This document shows, in pieces, positions 6,668 to 10,910 of a DNA stretch of 10,910 nucleotides. Positions within the stretch are counted from its first letter, which is position 1, and each line of letters starts with the position of its first letter. The position numbers and the translations under genes are program-made. The notes below the pieces were generated by a model. That model ran no database searches, had not been told where the DNA came from, and saw nothing but the letters and a program-made list of their open reading frames with translations. Origin of the DNA: Planctomycetia bacterium (GTDB taxonomy: Bacteria > Planctomycetota > Planctomycetia > Gemmatales > Gemmataceae). The stretch spans positions 1 to 10,910 of the forward strand of contig JAKEEV010001246.1 of assembly GCA_022616395.1 (NCBI GenBank), written 5' to 3'.

Positions 6668-7123
6668 CTACTTCGCCCCCGGCGGTTCCTCTGTCGGGAA
6701 ATCGGTGGTCTGCTGTCGGGAATTACCCTGCGGTGGCGCGGGAAGGTTGTGTGCCAACTGGTCGAGGATATCGAGCAAGTCGTGTGGATCGACCGGCTTG
6801 ACCAGATGCAGGCTGAACCCGGCCTCCGCCGTCTGTCGGCGCGCCTCCTTGTCGCCCATCGCGGTCACGACGGCGAACAAGACCGGATGCCCGGCCGCTT
6901 GCTCCCGGAGGCGTGCGAGCAACTCGATGCCGTCCATGCGCGGCATCCTCAGGTCGATAAGGCAGACGTGGGGATCGAATTCCTGAGCCACGCTCAGGGC
7001 CGATGGGCCATCGTAGCACGCCCGAGCGTCGAATCCGACCAGAAGTAGGAGTTCGACGGCTGTATCAGCCACATCCGGATTATCATCGACATAGAGAACA
7101 CGCAGTCGCGTGGGTTCGTTCAT
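6668..7123 (-). CDS. Stand-alone response regulator receiver (CheY-like)
   Basis: A 151-residue single-domain response regulator. The receiver fold is complete: the acidic pair D13-D14 in YVDDNPD, the phosphoacceptor D57 in CLIDLRMPRMDG, T87 in AVVTAMG, and K109 in HLVKPVD. After about residue 125 there is only a Pro/Gln-rich tail with no DNA-binding or catalytic output domain, so it would act by protein contact or as a phosphate shuttle. No histidine kinase is in the window. Start ATG 7123 has only a weak GGGA upstream, but the receiver begins at once (MNEPTRLRVLYVDD), so no other start is reasonable. It is followed after 26 bases by the zinc-ribbon-like gene. It lies downstream of the biosynthetic operon but is separated from it by 184 bases with a hairpin. 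Confidence 0.9.
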   Translation of the reverse strand: MNEPTRLRVLYVDDNPDVADTAVELLLLVGFDARACYDGPSALSVAQEFDPHVCLIDLRMPRMDGIELLARLREQAAGHPVLFAVVTAMGDKEARRQTAEAGFSLHLVKPVDPHDLLDILDQLAHNLPAPPQGNSRQQTTDFPTEEPPGAK

Positions 7124-7260
7124 CAGTGGTTCCCAAACCGGGCTTTGTGGTGGTTCGCAACTCGCGTGCCGGTGTCAAGCCAGACGGGCGACTCGGAGTG
7201 CTCTCAGGAACCGCAAGATTGTTGGGGAGACCCTGGAAAGCGAAAGCCCAGACGTGCAAG

Positions 7261-7288
7261 GTACCGGAGCCGCGGAATCAGCCGGTAC
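7261..7288. terminator. Short hairpin after the biosynthetic operon, candidate terminator
   Basis: GTACCGG (7261-7267) and CCGGTAC (7282-7288) are exact complements around a 14-base loop. The hairpin sits 20 bases after the stop (7308-7310, minus strand) of the last gene in the biosynthetic run. No T-tract follows, so this is a weak call. Confidence 0.35.
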
Positions 7289-7307
7289 GTCCATACAGCA
7301 ACTCGGT

Positions 7308-8541
7308 CTACGTCACTAACTCCCCGACAATCGTGTCCAGAAAAGCGTTCACGAGCAACTCCGGCACCGATTCGGGGACATACGTTGACTGGAACAGGAG
7401 GTCGCCGCGAAAGCGGTTGATGAGGAGCGTCAGACCCATCGGCGGCCAGGTCGAGGCACAAGAATACACCTCCTCGACGCAGGAGCCACAAAAGCGCTCG
7501 CCCAGCGCGTCGAGCGAGCCGAAGTACGCGTACCACAGCGAATACCCACTTCGCATCAGTCGACGCACCGACAATCGAGCGAATCGCTCGCGGAGGAACG
7601 CGCCAGGCGTCTGGAAGAAGTTCGCAAGCTGCACTGTTCCCAGGTCGGCGTCGGTCTCCAGCTGGTGCCGGAACTGCTCGTGCAGCGTCCGCGTTAACAC
7701 TTCGCGGTCGGGGAGGGCTTCCGGTTGGACAAAAATCGGCACCACCGATGCAAGGGTTTGGAACACAGGCCGCGTGGTGCCGGGCGGGGCAAGATCGACG
7801 CCAATCCCGGCGACCAAGTTGCGCCTCATACCGGTCTCGCTGGGCTGACACTTCTCAAGCGCTCGGAAAACGCTCCCCAACAGCGCCATCGACAAGCTCG
7901 GAACTCCGCATGTCCGAATCACGCGCTGTTCCAGAGCGCGTAGATCGGCTCGCTCCAGGCGCCTGGTTGCAATGCGAAACTGCACTGCTTTCGCCGACGG
8001 CTTCGCTGAGTCTTGCCCCAGTGTGGCCGGCGCTGCGCGCAATTTGCGGAATCGGACGTTGAGCGTCCGCAGAGCGGCCTTCAGCCGACGCCAGCGTGAG
8101 AATCGTCTGAGGTGTTCGGCCAGGAGATCGGGCAGAGCCGCGCGCTGTTTGGCCTCCGCGCTGGGTTCGGAGAGTTGGTCGAGTTCGCGGAGCAGCGGGA
8201 TCGCGTCTCCGTTGTCCATGAGCGCGTGGCTGTACTGCATCAGGAACACATCACGCCCGTCGGGTCGGTGGAGCAGGTCGAACCGGATCGGATCCGCGCT
8301 GGCCAAATCGCCGGGGTTGCCGAGGAGCGCGTAAGTCAGGGTGATGTAGTCGGCCCCGCTTGGGCAATGCAGGCCGACGCAATGCCCAGCGCGCACTCCT
8401 GACCGAGCGAGGCGCGCCTGTCGTTCGGATCATGTGGTCCAACTGACCATACGAGACCGCGTCCGCTGAACCTGGGCCGAGGATAGCCGGTCGGGTCGGT
8501 TGTCGGCGTGCGGTTTCGCGGAAGACATCATAGAGGTTCAT
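7308..8541 (-). pseudogene. Adenylation (AMP-binding) N-terminus joined to a condensation-like acyltransferase, with internal deletion and frameshift
   Basis: The first segment, from ATG 8541 (GAGGAG nine bases upstream), reads MNLYDVFRETARRQPTRPAI and then SYGQLDHMIR, the classic start of an AMP-binding ligase. Removing one base at about 8424-8425 continues the family as RQARLARSGVRAGHCVGLHC and SGADYITLTYAL. At about 8310-8330 the sequence switches abruptly to NPGDLASADPIRFDLL and then SHALMDNGD (H near 8228). This resembles the HHxxxDG catalytic motif of NRPS condensation and related acyltransferase domains, and it continues for about 300 residues to the stop at 7308-7310. Missing are the rest of the adenylation domain (including its ATP-binding loops) and the first ~90 residues of a condensation domain. 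An intact A-C protein would be roughly 900 residues or more. A GTG at 8396 could restart a 362-residue product. Last gene of the operon. Confidence 0.72.
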
Positions 8542-8569
8542 CGCGCGCGGCTCCTCATTCCGCGGCCGC

Positions 8570-9766
8570 CTACCGTCCTACTGCCTCTCCCATCGACCAG
8601 CACGAACCGACCACGCGTGCCGACGCCTGCGCGTACCGATCCGCGGACAAGCATTTCTCCACCGCCCACAGGTTCCGCACGCCTCGAACCTTGAGCGACC
8701 GCAACGGGATTTCGTAGTAACTCCCGTCTTGCAGATATTCCAGGGAGACACCCTCCTCGGGGTCCCAGGACTCGATCGGCCAGGTGCATCGGCACGCAGC
8801 GTCAGCAAACATCGCTCCGCAGCGCACATCGTCGGCGGTGAGAAGGTACTCTCCGCGAACCTGACCTCCGTCGCGAACACCGAGTTCGCCCGTTCGAGAC
8901 ACGCTCGCCTGGGCGAATTCCGGCATTCGTCGAAGGAACTCGACCACGGCCGCTTGCATCTCCAGAGCATCGCGCGTGACTTCTGCTGGTTCTTGTTGCT
9001 CACGCCAGTTGGCAGGAATCGGCACCGGGAGTTTGATGTACACCTCGTCGCTACGCGCTCCAGTGTCCACCCAGACGTTGGCGCATTGCCGGGGAAGCGA
9101 TCCCTCCACAACCGCGTCACGAATCGCTCGCAGTATCCCCAATCCTTTCGGGAATGCGACCGCATCCGGCGGTGTTCCCCGCATCCGAAAGATCAATCCG
9201 CCCGCCGCGCGTCGATCCTCGTTCTGTACCAGAGACGAGGAGACGAGATTGACTACCTCCGCGGTCCCGGTCGCATCAATCACGGCCTTCGTGGGTAGTC
9301 GGAATTCGCCGGCTGGGCTTGATAACTCCAGCGCGCGGATTGTATCTGACTGGCGCACGACCCCGACCACGCGAGTCTCAGTCAGGACCGTAACCCGCCG
9401 ATCCGACTCGACCCAGCCTTGCACAACAGCCTGATAGATGTCCGGGCACACGCTCAGAACCCAGGTCCGGCCCATTCTGCGTTTTCGGACCGATGAGTCG
9501 GCCTGCAACAAAGCGACAACCAACTCCTCCGCCAGCCCAGCGTTGAGCAACACGCCCGCCGAGTCGTAGAGACCGCCCAGCGTGTGGATGAGCGAGAAGG
9601 CGACCGTTCCGCCCAGTCGCGGACGCGCTTCGATCAGGCACACCTGCGCTCCAGACCGAGCCGCCGAAAGCGCGGCTGCCATGCCCGCGGCTCCTCCTCC
9701 AGAAACGGCCACGAACTCTCGACCGCCGAACTCGCCGCGATCGCGCACGCCCGCGTTCCCTCTCAC
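8570..9766 (-). CDS. FAD-dependent oxidoreductase
   Basis: A 398-residue flavoprotein of the FAD_oxidored type. The dinucleotide-binding motif is GGGAAG (residues 23-28), with the ribose-binding acidic residue at E46 in CLIEA and then RLGG. A second nucleotide segment, AVIDATGTAEVV, lies mid-protein, and the end has the family pattern ASARVVGSCWSMGEAVG. The sequence has no gap visible to me and looks full length, so it appears functional. In this operon it would oxidise an acyl or aminoacyl group held on the carrier protein, which is inference. GTG 9766 overlaps the ACP stop by four bases (GTGA), indicating translational coupling; there is no strong ribosome binding site. A GTG six codons in has AGAGGG upstream and is the alternative. 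It is followed after 28 bases by the adenylation/condensation pseudogene. Confidence 0.86.
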   Translation of the reverse strand: MRGNAGVRDRGEFGGREFVAVSGGGAAGMAAALSAARSGAQVCLIEARPRLGGTVAFSLIHTLGGLYDSAGVLLNAGLAEELVVALLQADSSVRKRRMGRTWVLSVCPDIYQAVVQGWVESDRRVTVLTETRVVGVVRQSDTIRALELSSPAGEFRLPTKAVIDATGTAEVVNLVSSSLVQNEDRRAAGGLIFRMRGTPPDAVAFPKGLGILRAIRDAVVEGSLPRQCANVWVDTGARSDEVYIKLPVPIPANWREQQEPAEVTRDALEMQAAVVEFLRRMPEFAQASVSRTGELGVRDGGQVRGEYLLTADDVRCGAMFADAACRCTWPIESWDPEEGVSLEYLQDGSYYEIPLRSLKVRGVRNLWAVEKCLSADRYAQASARVVGSCWSMGEAVGR

Positions 9767-10041
9767 TTGGCCACTCGCGCTAACCGCCGATCTCCGATCT
9801 TGCGGACCATGAACGCCGCGACCTTCTGCACCGAACTGAGATTGTCCGCGGTCAGTTCCTGCTGCTGCACCTTGACCCCGAACGTGGATTCCAGGTGGAT
9901 CACCAGGCGCAGAATCTGCAGCGAGTCGAGCAGGAGAAACAAGTCGTCGCTGTTCTGGAACGCCTCGGGTGGGGTGTCGACCAGGAAGGTAGCCAGTACG
10001 AACTGCCGGACGCGGTCTTCGATCTCGATTGGTGTCATCAT
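9763..10041 (-). CDS. Acyl carrier protein (phosphopantetheine-binding)
   Basis: A 92-residue carrier protein. The phosphopantetheine attachment site is LLLDSLQILRL with Ser40 in the DSL motif. It is preceded by the acidic SDDLF loop and followed by the helix VIHLESTFGVKV, as in discrete ACPs. In the cell it would be loaded by a 4'-phosphopantetheinyl transferase (not in this window) and carry the substrate between the neighbouring enzymes. ATG is chosen at 10041, with a second ATG at 10038; a GGGG stretch upstream is a weak ribosome binding site. The frame stays open to 10248, but that part is Arg/Ser-rich shadow of the dioxygenase gene. It begins 22 bases after the dioxygenase stop and overlaps the FAD gene by four bases, so it is clearly part of this operon. 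It looks intact. Confidence 0.9.
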   Translation of the reverse strand: MMTPIEIEDRVRQFVLATFLVDTPPEAFQNSDDLFLLLDSLQILRLVIHLESTFGVKVQQQELTADNLSSVQKVAAFMVRKIGDRRLARVAK

Positions 10042-10063
10042 CGTGCCCCGATTTCGCGCCCGG

Positions 10064-10537
10064 TTAGCGCGCGGCATGCTTGAGGTTCTCCAGTACCACA
10101 TCCAGATGCTGCTGGGCCGAGACTCGCATTGCCTCCAGCGCCTCAGTCTCGTCGGTTGCCCGCGGCGGTTCCGCGAGGCTGAAGTGGCCAAATGTGTCTG
10201 TTCCCCGAGCGAGCAGACCGGCGGGACGCCCATGCACCGGCCCGGCATCAGGAGTCACGAACCGAATGACGAAACCGACTCGTTTCTCGTCCGACAGGTT
10301 GGGGCTTGACCCGTGGGCAACGATGACCGGATGGGTGGCGAGTTCGTGTGCCCAGTTCCAGTGGAGGTGCATCTGCCGCACCTCGATGGTTCGCGGTTTG
10401 CCTCCCAGACGCACTTCCAGTTGGTCACACGCGGATCGATACCGTTGCGCTTCAACGACAGACAGAGCGGCCACTGGGAAGGCAAGCCCGTCACGGAGGT
10501 ATCCATCCCGCTGTGCTTCGGTCAGCGCTTTTGGCAT
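10064..10537 (-). pseudogene. PhyH-type Fe(II)/2-oxoglutarate dioxygenase with in-frame internal deletion
   Basis: An open frame of 157 residues whose two ends match the phytanoyl-CoA dioxygenase (PhyH) family, while the middle is missing. Residues 1-72 are the usual N-terminus (LTEAQRDGYLRDGLAFPVAA, then WAHELATHPVI). Residues 73-157 are the C-terminal part, starting at the distal iron-histidine motif AHGSSPNLSDEKRVGFVIRF and continuing with PVHGRPAGLLARGTDTFGHF. Family members are about 270-290 residues, so roughly 110-130 are gone, including the HxD iron-binding pair and much of the jelly-roll core. The junction is near 10319-10330. As written it cannot bind iron in the normal way, so it is called a pseudogene although the frame is open. 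ATG 10537 has AAGGA nine bases upstream. First gene of the operon. Confidence 0.75.
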
Positions 10538-10910
10538 GAAGCACCGTCCTTGATCGGAGAGTTCGGCCTCTTGCTGATTCGCGGCGATTGAACACTTTGT
10601 TTGCTTGTCTCAGGCGATTCGCGCGTAGATTGCACCCTATCATCCACACGCGAACTCCCGTCGGCCCAGTCCACGCCGAGCGCGAACACGGCCCCGCTTG
10701 AACAGATTACCCAGTTTACCAGCATGATGCGCGCCAAGGCGGGGAAAATCCGCGCGTGAGCCAATCCGTCGTGGACTCCAGAGGAACTTGAGCGTTGAGT
10801 TGGTGAGCTGACTCGGCTTTTGGAAATGCGGACAACCGGCGAGTGGCGCGCTCGCACGCGATACTTGAGGAGCTTCTGAGGTCGGCGGACGCCCTCAGTT
10901 TTCGGCGCTG
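10538..10910. other. Upstream region of the biosynthetic operon, no convincing gene
   Basis: About 370 bases with no frame that has a supported start and natural composition. The promoter of the minus-strand operon should lie here, between about 10550 and 10700, where the sequence is locally AT-richer (near 10589-10612), but no -10/-35 pair is clear enough to name. A plus-strand stretch at 10682-10874 reads as protein-like words broken by TGA codons and may be a gene relic. Confidence 0.4.

Noticed and set aside
9584..10309. 241-residue plus-strand open frame opposite the FAD and ACP genes
   Set aside because: Arg/Ser-rich shadow sequence; ACP and FAD motifs are unambiguous on the other strand.
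10522..10857. 111-residue minus-strand frame overlapping the dioxygenase start, with one hydrophobic stretch
   Set aside because: Ser/Arg-rich, overlaps the firm PhyH start in another frame, and no family resemblance is seen.
1..10910. CRISPR array, tRNA, rRNA or insertion sequence
   Set aside because: No regularly spaced direct repeats, no cloverleaf-like or rRNA-like sequence, and no transposase motifs were seen on reading both strands.

Overview
The window looks like a chromosomal segment from a GC-rich planctomycete, most likely of the Gemmataceae. This placement is inference. It rests on GC-rich codon use, on long inverted repeats containing CAGGCATCTTGCCTG and CGCTCCCTCGCGGTCGCGG of a kind I associate with Gemmata-like genomes, on small lineage-type hypothetical proteins, and on the mix of families. 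No rRNA, tRNA, CRISPR array, integrase or intact insertion sequence was seen.

Layout. (1) Bases 1-2055, plus strand: a tight three-gene operon with an extended-SDR NAD-dependent epimerase/dehydratase (5' end cut by the window edge), a VKOR-like four-helix membrane protein with a CxxC but no loop cysteines, and an SPW-repeat membrane protein. A nested hairpin repeat separates it from the converging genes. (2) Bases 2127-5132, minus strand: in transcription order, a tiny, extremely charged 56-aa protein, a long inverted repeat, an AI-2E family (PF01594) membrane protein, a membrane-anchored classical SDR, and an acidic hypothetical protein with a conserved-looking C-terminal helical motif. (3) Bases 5133-5986: mostly non-coding, but holding a frameshifted relic of the C-terminus of another SDR. 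(4) Bases 5987-7123: a plus-strand hypothetical gene converging on a minus-strand pair (a Cys-rich zinc-ribbon-like protein and a stand-alone response-regulator receiver), with a hairpin at the convergence point. (5) Bases 7308-10537, minus strand: a small NRPS-like biosynthetic operon, in order a PhyH-type Fe(II)/2-oxoglutarate dioxygenase, an acyl carrier protein, an FAD-dependent oxidoreductase, and an adenylation-domain start joined to a condensation-like acyltransferase.

The biosynthetic operon is the most interesting part. The carrier protein and flavoprotein look complete. The two outer genes carry large internal deletions that leave open frames. The dioxygenase has lost its middle, including the HxD iron-binding motif. 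The last gene joins the first ~75 residues of an AMP-binding ligase directly to the C-terminal part of a condensation-like domain, and also carries a one-base frameshift. The operon would once have activated an acid by adenylation, carried it on the ACP, oxidised or hydroxylated it, and transferred it to an acceptor. As it stands it appears to be decaying, or the window holds two assembly collapses; read mapping would tell these apart.

The last ~370 bases (10538-10910) hold no convincing gene.
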